A stretch of 64,000 nucleotides of DNA from Micropterix aruncella (taxonomy: Eukaryota > Arthropoda > Insecta > Lepidoptera > Micropterigidae), in assembly GCA_944548615.1 (NCBI GenBank), contig OX155964.1:310001-374000 (forward strand), given 5' to 3'. Position 1 is the first letter of the stretch; every line of letters begins with the position of its first letter. Both the position numbers and the translations under genes were made by a program. Shown here piece after piece: positions 1 to 38,494 of this stretch. Under the pieces are notes generated by a model, which saw only the letters and a list, made by a program, of their open reading frames with translations, did not search any database and was not told where the DNA came from.

Positions 1-12
1 GAGTGAATTACT

Positions 13-291
13 ATGGCTTCGAAGGAGGAACGAATGGGAGACAAAGATGATGATGCCACGAACAAAATGCTATATAAGTACACTTTCAGGAAAGGTTATG
101 CAATAGGTCCCGAGAGTAGTGACAATGATAATATAGATGCATCAGATAAAATAAATATTTACACCGATAGTTCAAAGAAAATGATAGGGAATGACGCGGG
201 GGTAACTCACAATCCGTTGGGACAGGATAAAAGATCCCTGGGGTCCAATGCCACGATTTTCCAAGCGGAAACAAGAAATAAAAAAAAATAA
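13..291 (+). pseudogene. RNase H domain scrap of an R1/Jockey-type LINE
   Basis: An open frame whose middle reads INIYTDSSK, then an acidic/glycine stretch, then ATIFQAE. These are the opening strand of a LINE RNase H domain and the segment around its second catalytic residue. The copy at 45180-45600 has the related NIYTNK and SIFQAELYAI. The frame then runs into an A-rich tail (AAATAAAAAAAA) and stops. Only a small part of the domain is present, so this is a relic. The N-terminal 40 residues match nothing I recognise. Confidence 0.5.
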
Positions 292-1182
292 TAAAAGGGA
301 ATGGACATACGTACACAGACAGTAAATTGGTGCTTCTATCACTCAGCAAGCTTCAGGCAGACATCTAAATTAATTAAAGACTACCATATATGCACACACT
401 AGGGATAGTGAATGACCCCATTTGCAGGGGTCATAGAATAGATGTCTGAGCTCAGCTGAGCATGTAATATACTCAGTTTTAGCTGCAGGATGAGCGAAAA
501 TAATGGGCACATATGAGGCTGCACATATGGCGTATTTGGCAGGCTTCCGTCCATCGTGGATTCTGCAACTGGTCTCCTAACAGCCTGTTGCAGGACCTAT
601 AGTATAGACTGGTGGCCAATAGAAACATAGGCGGGAGTAAACCACAACAGACCTAAAATTAGGACTAATACCAAAAAATATACAGTAACAAGGTTTAACC
701 CGTGCCGGCAGGGCACATATCAGTATAATAGTTTTGATATTCGTTTGGCGTTTTTTGTATTCCACTTTTTTTTACCTGTTTTTTTTAATGTTTTTTTTAA
801 TAACCAATTATTTGACCTCTCAGGAGTCTTAAGTATTAAATTTCAAGGTTTAGCCTGTGTCCGCAGAGCACATTTTTATTTTTTTTTGTACTTTTTATGA
901 GTTACACCACTTTTTTGCACCCTCAGGAGTCGATGTTTTAAATTTCAAGTCAATCGGTTAGCCGTTTAACCTGGAGGTCAGTGAACACAGAGATATACAA
1001 ACCGAAAACTATTGTATTGATACTCTACAGCTGAACCTTTCTCGAAAGATGCTCTAACTAACGGTGAAAACTACATTGTAATCCATCATGCAGTTTTTGA
1101 GTGTATCGCGATCCAACAGACGGACTTTCTAATTATTGTTTAGATTACGTTTACCTATTGATTTGCGTTTTTTGTGGTGCAG
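292..1182. other. gene-free stretch, repeat-derived
   Basis: No supported gene. Around 390-430 there is a short segment (ATATGCACACACTAG followed by a small inverted GACCCC/GGGGTC pair) that recurs in altered form at 17870-17915, so it belongs to a dispersed repeat. T-rich runs lie at 760-810 and 880-895. The last 12 bases form the polypyrimidine tract and AG acceptor of the following EMC3 exon. Confidence 0.5.
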
Positions 1183-1340
1183 CGGCAGACCAGTCGAAGC
1201 TTATGCAGGAGCAGATGTCCGGAGCGGCCATGGCGATGCCTCCTGACCCTAAAGCAGCGTTTAAAGCAGAATGGGAAGCACTGGAAATCACAGAACATCG
1301 ATCCGTTTTACCCGATGATTCTGTCCCTTTTTTATACTAA
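1183..1340 (+). CDS. EMC3: EMC3 (TMEM111) C-terminal exon
   Basis: The exon follows an acceptor (TTTTTTGTGGTGCAG) and opens in phase with A-A-D-Q-S-K, then [31 protein letters not shown]. This is the strongly conserved C-terminal cytosolic stretch of EMC3, a core subunit of the ER membrane protein complex that inserts transmembrane helices. Earlier exons, which encode the membrane core, would lie to the left of the window; none is seen between 1 and 1170. After ..ITEH the frame gives [13 protein letters not shown] and a stop at 1338-1340, which does not look like the acidic tail usual in the family. Either the last exon has diverged, the real exon is spliced onward, or this is an isolated captured exon. 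Family identity is firm; whether the gene is intact here is not known. Confidence 0.72.
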
Positions 1341-1892
1341 ATAATTAATAGTATTAGAAAAAATATGTTTGTTAATGCACTATGAATCTTTCCTAATATT
1401 GTGGTACCCGATGAAAAAAATATATATATATATATATAACAAAAAACTGGGTTTGATTGACACCCAAAACCCTGCTATCCTTGGAGGTATTGTTAAAAAA
1501 AAGTTAATTGCAAAATTCAATGGAAATTATTAATAGTCGTCCCGAAAGGTTGGCATATTCAGCCGAGGCTACGCCTGCAGCTGGGCTATTTGACTTTTAG
1601 TGTGTCGGTCAGTCAGGTCAGCAGTCTTGCTGCTCGAACTGCTCCGTTGAATCCTGATGCAACGCATGATGATCATTTATTATGCAATAGCCCATGGCTT
1701 GTAGTTGTCTTCAGCGACTCCACCGAGCGATTGATTTCCTCACTTCACACATTGACAAATATTTAGAGCCTGACGTTCAATTCCTCTAAAGGCTATTATA
1801 AAATTGAAAATTTTTTAAGCGATACATTGTTTCAAGTCGTTTTTATGTAACATAGCTATGAAAACCATTTGTAAAGTGTTATTAAAATACAA
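1341..1892. other. gene-free stretch with a (TA)n microsatellite
   Basis: No gene seen. A (TA)n run of about 20 bases lies at 1419-1438 after an A tract. The rest is AT-rich with stops in all frames. Confidence 0.5.
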
Positions 1893-2064
1893 ACGGAGCT
1901 GCCATGGAATTCACCGACCAAAAATCGGGCTCATCATATATAATTATTACACTTCTGGGAGGTGAAGGGTGGATTAACGACCGGCTGTGGTAGGTTTAGG
2001 ACAGCTGTCTTGCCACATGTGAGCGTTCACCTTACCACCCATTCACTCCTCCTTCGAAGCCCTT
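1893..2064 (-). mobile_element. 3' tail of the restriction-endonuclease LINE
   Basis: The reverse complement matches the 3' untranslated tail of the element at 15870-16050: the end of the ORF (CTTCGAAGGGGGAGTGAATGG), then AACGCTCACATGTGGCAAGAC, CTACCACAGCCGG, GAAGTGTAATAAT, and a terminus reading GGCAGCTCCGTTTGTATTT. It is a heavily 5'-truncated insertion of about 170 bp. Confidence 0.8.
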
Positions 2065-2590
2065 ATTATTATTATTACTATTACGTAAAGCCATTGATAA
2101 ATTAATGGCTTTCAATGGTAAAGCCTACAAGCAAGGCATAAATGTCTAGAAACATAAGACGTTCGGAAAGTACTGTAAGTCTACTTCGAATAAAAATCTA
2201 TCTATCTATCAATATAAATGTGAAGGCAAAACCAATGTTGTTTTTGCCACGAGGAAGCGAGACAACTCTTCTTCAAGAGTAATAGCAATTCTGGGATCCG
2301 ATTAAGACTGCGCCGACCATAATCCACGAGCGGTAAATAGGTATTTAACGCAGCACACCGGTTGGAGCCAATTGTCGCGACGATATGGCGCGCCGAATAT
2401 CGTCGCCTAAACAAAAGTACAGTGTAAGTCAAAGTTAAATATTTTACAGAAGAAGCAGAAAACTGATTCATTGTTAACTATTTCGTCTTATATTATAGTT
2501 ATATTTAACTATATCACAGTAATTGAGATATACGATGTTATAATTATTTGAATAAAGCTCTCTGATTGTGCATTTTCAACGCGGTTATGA
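2065..2590. other. gene-free stretch
   Basis: No gene or classifiable element. A short TCTATCTATC run sits near 2200 and a small ATTATTATTATTACT run near 2068. Confidence 0.4.
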
Positions 2591-2740
2591 GCTCAGAGGC
2601 CGTCCACATATTACGTATTCACGTTTTTGTTATTTTCTACCCCCCCTCCCCTCCCCTCCCACATGTTAACAAACGTAATAAGCGGCCTCCCCCCCCCCCC
2701 TAAGATTACGTAATCAACCTAATTTGTGGAAAATGTGAAA
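2591..2740. mobile_element. short MITE-like repeat with poly-C tract
   Basis: It starts GAGGCCGTCCACATATTACGT and holds C-rich runs at 2640-2662 and 2690-2700, then ATTACGTAATC. The inverse arrangement (G-rich run, then ACGTAATATGTGGACGGCC) occurs at 39240-39345, so the two are copies of one small element in opposite orientation. No coding capacity. Confidence 0.55.
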
Positions 2741-3254
2741 ACTCGTGAACCCGTTTGCAAGGTGTTATGTGGTAAGTGGAAAAATTAATAGAATGCTTTT
2801 AAAAATGTACTTTACTCATTTAAAGTAATTACAAAATCTCAAAGTCTTCTCCACCCCTCGTTGGCCGGCCGTTGAGCCTCCGGTTTCGAGAGGAGTGAAA
2901 ACGCTTTGACGTATGTACGGAAAAACTCCATGTGTAAATCCGCCATAGTTTATGCGCCAGACAACCAATATAATTTTATTGATGTTTTTAAATTTAACTT
3001 TAAATTTTAAATTGTACTCAAGTATTAGATAAGACTTGCCCTCTCGTTTCAAAATAATTTACCGATGTTAGTACCACCTCAACACAGGTTCATACCTAGT
3101 GAGGTGGTAAACCGTTATGTCAAAAGATGAATTTCCTTTCTAAGCTAGGTATAATATATACACTTATTATAAAATGTTTTTTTGTTAGAATAAGGATTTT
3201 CTTTGTAATTTGTAACTTGAATTATGGAAATAAATAAATAAAAATAAAATAAAA
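2741..3254. other. gene-free stretch
   Basis: No supported gene. AT-rich with small ORFs lacking recognisable motifs. A simple AAATA-rich run at 3228-3262 marks the break point where the Mutator-like remnant on the minus strand ends. Confidence 0.4.
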
Positions 3255-4724
3255 TAAATAAATTTGACAAGTCAAATGAAATTTTGAAAGAAACCCTTTC
3301 TTGACCTCTTTAGTAACTTTCAAATAACTCAAATTACAATTAAATACTGAGCTGTGATTAGAAATTTCTTGCAACTGTTGATAAGTGTACGTAAAATCTA
3401 CTATTCTATTTCCACTTATCACGTGTTTCTCTTGATTTTCAATTTCTTTCTCTACGATTAATTCAGAAGCTGAGTCGAAATCTTTTAGTGAGTTCTGAAA
3501 TAAAATAAATACAACATGAGTGGTTTTAAATAATCAAACTACGTAATAAAATAACTCACAACATAATCCATCGAAGGTTCATTATTAAGATTTGCAGCTG
3601 GAATGGACCTAAAATTAAACAAACACGTCATATGATTAAAAAAATGTGTCGGTAAATACTATCTTTTTTAATTATTATTATGTTTGTATTGTTTTGAATG
3701 CAAGTTTTACCGATAACAGCAACGAAATGATGTCGTTTTATACAGGCTGTCTTATTTTGTTATATATCGTGTTATACAAAATATTTTAGGAAAAAAAAAT
3801 ACAATTTACAATGAATTTTTGAAAATATTTTTCATGTATACTAGAGACCTGATTCTGATCACCCCTAAAATAATGCTGGTATATTTTTGAACATCATGTA
3901 CAGGTAACTGGGTAACATAGCGACATTATCGCAATTCTATAAATAAGCATATAAGTAGGTAGATAAAGAATTGGTACGTACTTTTTAGGAAGAACTGTTT
4001 TTCTCTATTTTCAATTTTTTCATGACCTAAGTTAGCAGACCCTACACACTTCGCATACACAGTTTTTATATCCGAAGCACCATTTAAATAGAAATAATAA
4101 AATAATTTATAAACTTCTGCTCTCCATACATACTTACGGTACGAGTATAAAAAACTCCATACACACGAGTATAAAAACAAAAATGTCAAACTTGTTTTAA
4201 TTTTAATTTCGAAAAAAAATTGTCTATGGTTCTCATCTCAAGACGGGTGGCAGTTTGAGTTTAAATCCAGTCAGGTAATAAATAAATATAGTAAACAAAA
4301 TATCAAATACCAAAAACTCATTATACCAATATTTTTTTATCATATCTCAGCAAGAGAGGGCTCAAATTCCAATGGACGCCGTAACATTTACGCCCGAATT
4401 GCGTAGATGTGTTTTCATACATTTTATAATTTATATTTCATGTTTCTATTTTATTATAAAAAAACACAGCAACAATCACAAATAATACTTACACTAAAAC
4501 TTATACTATAAAGATTTGCGAAATTTACAAATATTGTGCTCAAAATTGACAATACCTTTATATTAAATACTAAATATGAACTATAACATGTTTTGTACAC
4601 ACTAAATGAGAAAAATGTGTATTGAATGTACTGAATCTACCAAAACCTTGATAGTTTAGAATATGAAACTAACCTTCTTGTCTTCTTTGTTTTTCACGAA
4701 ATATGTTTCCTTCCGCTTCCCCAT
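3255..4724 (-). pseudogene. Mutator-like transposase, 5' exons only (relic)
   Basis: Three exon-like blocks read leftward. Block 1 (4724-4674) is MGKRKETYFVKNKEDKK with donor AAG|GTTAGT. Block 2 (3608-3560) follows a TTTTAG acceptor, encodes SIPAANLNNEPSMDYV and ends in GTGAGT. Block 3 (3494 to about 3255) follows TTTCAG and contains GNRIVDFTYTY, then NHSSVFNCNLSYLKVTKE, then KKGFLSKFHLTCQ. The R-I-V-D, C-N and G-F/L-x-S-K-F spacing resembles the N-terminal part of the Mutator-like transposase domain of insect MULE proteins. Block 1 ends in phase 0 while block 2 needs two preceding bases, so an exon is missing or the frame is broken. The coding sequence stops abruptly at an AAATA-rich run with no catalytic region. 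Confidence 0.5.
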
Positions 4725-5395
4725 TAACTAAAATACATGTAGAGTAATATAATAAGTTATAACAAAGATGCCATAAACATCCAATAATAAAACCCTAATA
4801 TTACCAAGCAATATAAAAAATACTTACTGCTTTTTCGTGTCTACGCGTGACGACGAGTGACGACGCCGAACCACAGCCGTGTAGCTGTCTAGAAGAATAA
4901 AATATTACGTCCGCGCGAGCGACGGGAGCTAACCTAACCGACGTGCTCCCTCCTCCAATAGCAGCAGGGAAGTAAATCTATTTCATAGCGCGCCTGTGTA
5001 TTTATTTACGCGGCTAGCTCATACAAAAAATGTATGGAGAATCTGAGACCTGGTTTTCTAGGATTTATTGTATACAATGTTATTATAATAATTGAAATCT
5101 TAATATTTTATAGTGAAGATATATCATTTAACTTTCTATTATATTAATTTGTAATTCAAATTATTAATTATTTTACCAGTGAGGATTAAAACCCCGCGCC
5201 CATTTTTGTATATATTCTCGTGTGTTTTTATAAAAAACTACGCAAACTATTGCCAAATTTATTATCTCACCTTATAAATTACTTATTGATAAAAACGAGT
5301 GTTTTTTTTCACTGCATTTTATAGCGTAGTTTTAGGGGAATAACTAAAATGCTACACCGTAATTTGATGAATTTCGTGCTGCGCCCTCTTAATTG
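4725..5395 (-). mobile_element. 5' terminal region of the Mutator-like element (copy 1)
   Basis: Read leftward, this segment starts AAGAGGGCGCAGCACGAAATT, holds an untranslated leader, and leads through a likely 5' UTR intron (donor near GCA|GTAAGT, acceptor TTTTAG just before the ATG at 4724) into the transposase blocks. The same segment recurs in the opposite orientation at 25738-26690 with easily aligned sequence throughout. In that copy a TTAA MITE has inserted; the matching position here, near 5100, is empty. Confidence 0.6.
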
Positions 5396-8055
5396 ATAGA
5401 GAAAATGTTATTCAAGATGATGTCATATCTTTATCATTTGGACATCAACCCGTACGAATTCCACTGAATCGTCGCAGAGAAAGTATGTAATAATCTTAAA
5501 ACTTACTCGTGAAACGTAAATCTAACTTCTTTCAGCTGCTATTCTAACTCTTCAGTATTCGTGTAATTTTAGATACACAAGAAAGCATTTTAAGTCGTAG
5601 AATGGTGAGGAACAGGACGAAGCGGAGATGATAATTGCGTAACTGAACTGCCGACTGGCCAGCAGCCTTTCACGAAGAGGCCTGCTGGCCTCTTTAAAAT
5701 TAAAATGGACATATTAGTGATTTTGAAAAGAGTTCTTTTTACTTTCCTTGTTACATAAAGTTTGTAAACAGGGAAGTCTTGTTTTTGAGTAAAGTTTCAA
5801 ATTCGAGTTTTTACCGGATCTCCACGTTTTGAGATCCTGGGAATCCGAAAAAGTGATTTCTAGAAAATGTCTGTTTGTGTATCCACTGTATCTCAGAAAC
5901 TACACGGCGAATTGAGATCAAATTATGTACAAATATAATTCATTCTAAAGCTGAGCATTGGAAAGCTGATAAGAGATATACACCATTTCGTTTTAAAATG
6001 GCAGCCTTTTCAAAATGAAAAATAATATATAAATCCATTCATACTGCTCTTGTAAAAATAAATAAATGTGAGTTAGAGTTCTGAGGACATTGCCTACACC
6101 TCATCCTTTTTGACATCTTCAGCGGGCTTTGAATTAAAACTTATTATCTGAAAATTAAATACTACATAAGTCCATTATTATTAATGTTAGAATGGAAAGT
6201 GAAAGTGTCTTAGAATCCTGAGAATACTGTCTCTAGAATCTTTAATGATTTACGAGTTAAATAATAAAGCGTTTAAAATAATGTAAGAAAATGGAACCTA
6301 AAAATCGCAATTATTTTAGCCGATAAAAAATGTGTTAAATCGAAGAGAAGAAAACAAAAGTGTGAAAATCAAATGCAAATAAATTATTGCGCCTATTATA
6401 TATTCAATACCTAGAACAGCGGCGTATTGTATGTCGCTTCAGTAAGATGAAATTCAGGAAAGTATATGATACCATGTATCGATCAGATTTTTTCTGTTTG
6501 AGACCGGCCAAATAAACTATTGTTAAACAGCCATTGGCAATGCGTGGCAAACAAAGTGGCGTTATAAATGTAGTATAAAAAAAAACAAAGACTTAATTAT
6601 TTCAAATTTTAATAACAACAACGTACAAAAACATGAATAATGACTGCTACCTTGCAATAATATCGGTAACTTAACTGTGTCACATTTACAAACATATTCT
6701 AATGAAACAAAACCAGTCTGCTTAATTGAAGAGTAATTATATCAATAGCCATTCCCTTTATATAAAAATATTAAATTATTCTAGATCGCCTACATAGATG
6801 TACTTATAATTACATTTGCACTCTTTGAAAGGTTGGAATGTACTAGCCTAATTTTAATACAAATAGCTGCCTTAGCAATAAAATGTCGTTTTACCGTTAG
6901 TTACATTTGCTAATTCTTAAAAAAATTTAGACATTCGTTACCTATCAGTAAAATTATCTTATTGCCATTTGATTTTAGCACAAACATTGGCTTGATTAGT
7001 GGCCTGGAGCGCAGTAGATCAATTGGGTAGCTCTACTTTATATATGTACATAGATGGTTGCAAGGCAAAGTGACTAATGAGACATTTTGGTCGCAAATGA
7101 CATGTATATTGTATATACTGATCATGATTTTTTTCTATGACGATCAGATAACATTTTTTGTTTTTTAGTCAATTTAAATAACACAATTTTTATAAATATT
7201 TTGGTCTTAAGGGTGAAATTGGGACACATCGATTAACATATTGAAGGCCAGCCATGGGAATAAAACTCACGACGGCATGTTTTCAACCCTCAATTTTTTG
7301 TTTGTGCAAGCGATTTTGGTGTTAGTGCAAGCATACTGATATATAATGGTGCTTATTCAATGATAGCGACTTTTCTCTCATATAATTGCATAAATACGGA
7401 AATCGACCGCCTGTGAATTGTCGCAACAGAAAAACTACCGATCGGTGGAATTAGCATTCCAGCAGTTAACAGCAAAACAGGATGGATCCTGTTTTGCTAT
7501 ATTAATCAATGTTATATACAGAAACTCATATAGAGAACTCTACATAACAAAGGAATGTAAAATGCTACATTTTTATTATGTTGCTGAAGACTTTAAAAAA
7601 TATGTCTACAAAACAACCCTTTATAAATAGAAGGTTGTGACACAGATACCCGGAACCCTTTATAAATAGAAGTTAGCAACACAAATAAAATTACACATTC
7701 ATTTTAAGAGTGACTGCCCAAGCCTTTGTGGCGATACATCCCAATGGCAGGCATTCATTTCTGCAACGGGCTCGAGTTAAGCTACTGCTTAAATTTATCA
7801 ATTTTAACTTGTAACACAATGCTGATCTGTGCAAATTTCTAAAATCGATTGGAAAATTTCTAAAATCATGTCAAAGCTTGAATAATAAATTTAATGCATT
7901 TAAAAAATGTACTGTATTTTGTCCACATCTACGAAGCCAAAAAATGTCCTTCAGTTTGTTAATTCACAATGTATTCATTGCAAAGGCAGATAGGGTACAT
8001 TCTCATAAATCTTAAAAAGACGACTGGAATTAATTTACGTAGGCCGAGGGCTGAC
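5396..8055. other. intergenic stretch downstream of AGPS
   Basis: No supported gene across 2.6 kb. A GGCCAGCAG/CTGCTGGCC inverted pair lies at 5659-5692. The stretch 5820-6000 (TATCTCAGAAACTACACGGCG and following) has the look of a dispersed repeat but no second copy was found here. A possible poly(A) signal for AGPS (AATAAA on the minus strand) lies near 7573-7578, about 480 bases past the stop; weak support. Confidence 0.4.
7471..7498. repeat. 13-bp perfect palindrome with 2-nt loop
   Basis: AGCAAAACAGGAT is followed after GG by its exact reverse complement ATCCTGTTTTGCT. No neighbouring gene or element explains it. Confidence 0.85.
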
Positions 8056-34756
<26,701 letters not shown>

Positions 34757-36009
34757 CTGTAAAAAAAAAACAGAATTTTTCAATCTTCGATGAAATGTTA
34801 ATTATATAAAATCATAACTGGCGACTACCTCGAAGGACTATAGAGATCATTCAATGATTTTGGCCTATGACTATGTAAAGAAAGTATTCTGTATCTGACC
34901 ATGGTTTCATAAAGCGCTATTCCATTCTCCAATGAACTAATTTCAATATATCATTCTCTGGTAAGGTATGGAGCAGAGCAGAAGCTTGTCTCATGCAGAA
35001 GCTTGCCTTACGCAAAATCACTTGCAAAGGCTCTGTCTAGAGATCTGGGTGTATTAACGATGTCATCCATATATATAATGGAAGTAGAACTCGCAGTAGG
35101 TTTCAGCAATCTCGCCAATTTTAAATTAAATAGTGTGCATCACCACTGTTCAACAAGATCCCGAAGCAATTGCTTTCGGTGAGACATGCATTACCTAAGT
35201 CGGAGAGGTTAGCTTATGTCACTTATGTCTTTTTTTTAATAAAACCAGTATTATATTCATTAAGTAATGTTTTTATAACATAATAAAGTGGTTTACAACG
35301 AAGTCTCATATTCGACATCCTTAGTCATTTGGCGTTTCTAAGAGCCGCCATAAGATATATCTCATAGTTAAGGCTTTTACTCACTGGAGGAATAATCTTC
35401 TTGAGTTAGTTAAAACCATTAGTGTTGAATGCTTTGTTTAGTGATTTAATTCTTTCTTTGTGTTTTCTGGTATTTCTTGTGTTTTCATGTTATATTTATG
35501 CGTTTTTTTTAAATTTTGTTTCTCCCTTGTTTTGAAGTGTATACTATTATACTAATAAAGTGAATCTGAATCCATGGATTGACAACATACTGTTCGTATA
35601 ATGATGGTATAATGCAACAAAACTGATTATATTGTAGCATTCGTCAGCAAAAACTAACAGCCCATTTCCGAATATAACTCTTCACTGTTCTTTATTCCTA
35701 ACCTCTCCAGAGTACTGTGAAAAACTGGATAGTCTGACTAGGTTGACTGTAAGATTTTCCACCATTTGTGCATAAATTGTCTTTTTTAATAAAACCAGTA
35801 TAATATTCATTAAGTAATGTTTTTATAACACAATAAAGTTATTCTATTCCTAGGGCATGAAGAGATCTTGCAAAGGACGGGTAACGGATGAAATGTACAC
35901 TTGAAACCCAAGTATCTCTCAGGTCCAAACACAAATATCTCTTCCTCTGAGATATACCTATATTTAAAAAAAACATTTTGTCTGGCTGGTGCTTAAATAA
36001 GTCAGGAAC
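34757..36009. other. gene-free stretch upstream of AGPS visible exon 1
   Basis: Searched by eye on the minus strand for the missing N-terminal AGPS exon; none found. A 65-bp block (TTAATAAAACCAGTATTATA, TTCATTAAGTAATGTTTTTA) at 35233-35290 is repeated at 35785-35840. Confidence 0.45.
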
Positions 36010-36061
36010 AGATTGTAACTGAATAGACTAACAACTTTGTTAGTCTATTCAGTTACAATCT
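36010..36061. repeat. 25-bp perfect palindrome with 2-nt loop
   Basis: Left arm AGATTGTAACTGAATAGACT plus AACAA, loop CT, then the exact reverse complement. It abuts the start of the LINE copy that begins near 36062. Confidence 0.9.
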
Positions 36062-37365
36062 ATTGTGGAATCAAAATCGGTTAGATTCCAGTTTAAAATC
36101 CTGGTTATCCTCAGCCAAACAGGCTGACTCTTTTCAGGTCCAAACACAATTTTGGGCTAGCTCTAAAACTGCCCTATCTACTACATGCCAACTCCAGAAT
36201 AATCAAAACGTTGATTCTGTCCAAATCTAAAGATCCGGCAATATTGAAGCACGTAATAAGTGACCGCAGTGAAACAAATGATCTACATCCCGCAGCTTCC
36301 ACAAAAAGTTTTTTGCTGGAATCAGCCGGAATGGCAATGGTCTGGGGTATGACAGTATGGCATTGCAACTATGTGCAATGTGGACCTGAATAAGTCCCTC
36401 TTGCGAGATTACGAGTCATTATTAATTCCAAAAAGTACATGCTGTGGAATACGTCATTTTACATTTGATAGAAATGCCTTTCAGCATACACTTCCAGACC
36501 CCAGTAACCTCGCTCGTTGGAGCTATGCCGAGGATAGTTCATGTCACCTTTGTAGCAACACCACTTGCACAGCTAGACATATTCTAGCTGGCTGCAAGGT
36601 GGCCTTGGATCAAGGACGGTACACTTATCGCCATGACAAAGTCCTTGCTGTTATTCGCGAGGTAATTAGTCTCTCAGTGGCTCGTGCCAACAAGGGTTCC
36701 ACAGTATCCTCCAAACCCCCAATACAGTTTGTGCGGGTTGGCTCTAAAGGCAAAAAACATCTCACTGCAAAACCTTTCTCAATAATCGAGAAAGCTTCAG
36801 ATTGGATTATGGAGGTCGATTCGGTCTCTAAGCAGTATAAATTCCCTGAAAGTCTCTGATGCACAGCCCTGCGTCCAGACATAACTCTTTACTCTCTATC
36901 TCGGAAGATGGTCCTTATCGTAGAATTAACTGTTCCATGGGAATCAAATATCTCAAAAGACCAAGAGTACAAATTAAATAAATACCATGATCTCGCAAAT
37001 GCCGTCACCCGGAACGGCTTCACTGTTCACCTTCACGCGGTGGAAGTAGGCGCTCATGGCCTGCCAGCTAAATCTTTGTTTCACCTTTTTAAAGATCTTG
37101 GTCTCTCCAGGAAAATAATCAACTCCTTTTTAGAAAAATTATCTGAAACCGCGATTTCCGCATCTCAAATTCTATGGCTGCGAAGGGGCAGTGAATGGGT
37201 GGTAAGGTGAACGCTCACATGTAGCAAGGCAGCTGTCCTAAACCTACCACAGCCGGTCCTTAGTCCGAAATCCACTGCTCACCCCCCAGAAGTGTAAGAA
37301 CACTATATGATGGGCCCGACTTCAGTCAGTGAATTCCATGGCAGCTCCGTTTGTATTTTATTTTA
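36062..37365 (+). mobile_element. restriction-endonuclease LINE (copy 3)
   Basis: Same element as 14540-16055, with an internal gap. It keeps the knuckle CHLCSNTTCTARHILAGC and SDWIMEVDSVSKQYKFPESL, then a TGA in place of a glycine codon near 36857 and a resumed frame with LIVELTVPWESN and VEVGAHGLPAKSL. The 3' end at 37350-37365 reads GCAGCTCCGTTTGTATTTT. Many differences from copy 1 are single-base. Confidence 0.85.
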
Positions 37366-38490
37366 TTTATTCACAACTTTATTATGTGTACAACTTTATT
37401 AAAGGCACCTTCGGATAAATTATAACAATCAAAATCAAAGACTCAAATAACAAAAAAAACAAATTTAAAAAAAATTATCTATCAATAACTTTTTTTAAAT
37501 AGTCAATCAAAAATTTTAAATAATCAGTTAATAAACAATAAGTTTTACAATAAAATCAACACTAAAGTAACAAAATACAGACCAAATTAAATTTGATAAA
37601 CTGTAAATTATCTTTTCAAAATCAAGACGGCCTTGTCAAATTCATCAAAATGATAGAGAGCATGCATGGTTAGGTTTCTTTTTATGCATTTCTTAAATGC
37701 AACCTCTTGAAGTATTTTAATTTCTGCTGGCAATGAGTTGAAAAAATTAAACCCCGAATATAAAAATGATTTCTGGTAATAAGAAAGCCGCACTTTGGGA
37801 ATTACTACATTATTTTTATTCCGAGTGTTATGTTCATGCAGACTCGAATGCTTTTTGTCGTTTTTCATATTTGGTTTCGCATAAATTAAGCACTGGTATA
37901 TAAATTCAGATTTAAAAGTTAATATTTTTAAATATCGGAGCACAGTGATCGTCTCTTTTTTAACGCAAATATCGTCCTGAGATCTTGCTTTTGCAGTATA
38001 AAAATACGATTGCTATCTGGTGCATTATCCCATGTTAAGATACCATAAGCCATTTTAAAATGAAAGTACGCATAGTATGTGCTCATTGCAGCTTGTACTC
38101 GAGCTAGAAATTTAATTTTTCGTATGGCATATATAGAACAGTTTCTTCGATAGCCTCTCGATATGTGGACTCCAGTTTAATTTCTGGTCTATTGGAATAC
38201 CCAGAAATTTGGAAGTGTTAACGACCTGAACTTTATTGGAATCCATGCTGATATTGTTCTGTTTTACCATTTTTTAAGGCAGAAGTCATGGCTACGGTTT
38301 TGGTGGGATTTAAAATAATCGGTTTGTTTTGAACCAGTCACTAGCTACAGAGAGACATTTGTCGGCATCATGTCGTACTTCATTGCTAGTTGTACCTTAG
38401 AATATAAAACTAGTGTCATCTGCGTATAGTAATATATTACATTTTTAGGGCATTGAATTATCCACATCATTTATAAAAATAATAAATAAT
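37366..38490 (-). pseudogene. Jockey/Daphne-type LINE, RT fragment to 3' end
   Basis: Minus strand. A degenerate catalytic region (LLYADDTS near 38430) is followed by FLGIPIDQKLNWSPHIERLS and a C-terminus (37943-37608) with SSLHEHNTRNKNNVVIPKVR and FNFFNSLPAEIKILQEVAFK. The 3' UTR runs to about 37370. It lies between two copies of the restriction-endonuclease LINE. Confidence 0.8.
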
Positions 38491-38494
38491 AGCA

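Noticed and set aside
4230..4290. tRNA/SINE-like words (GTTTGAGTTTAAATCCAGTC)
   Set aside because: No complete A and B box arrangement or acceptor-stem pairing could be drawn; no tRNA gene was found anywhere.
7418..7630. 70-codon open frame
   Set aside because: No motifs, AT-driven, contains the palindrome at 7471-7498; no splice or start context.
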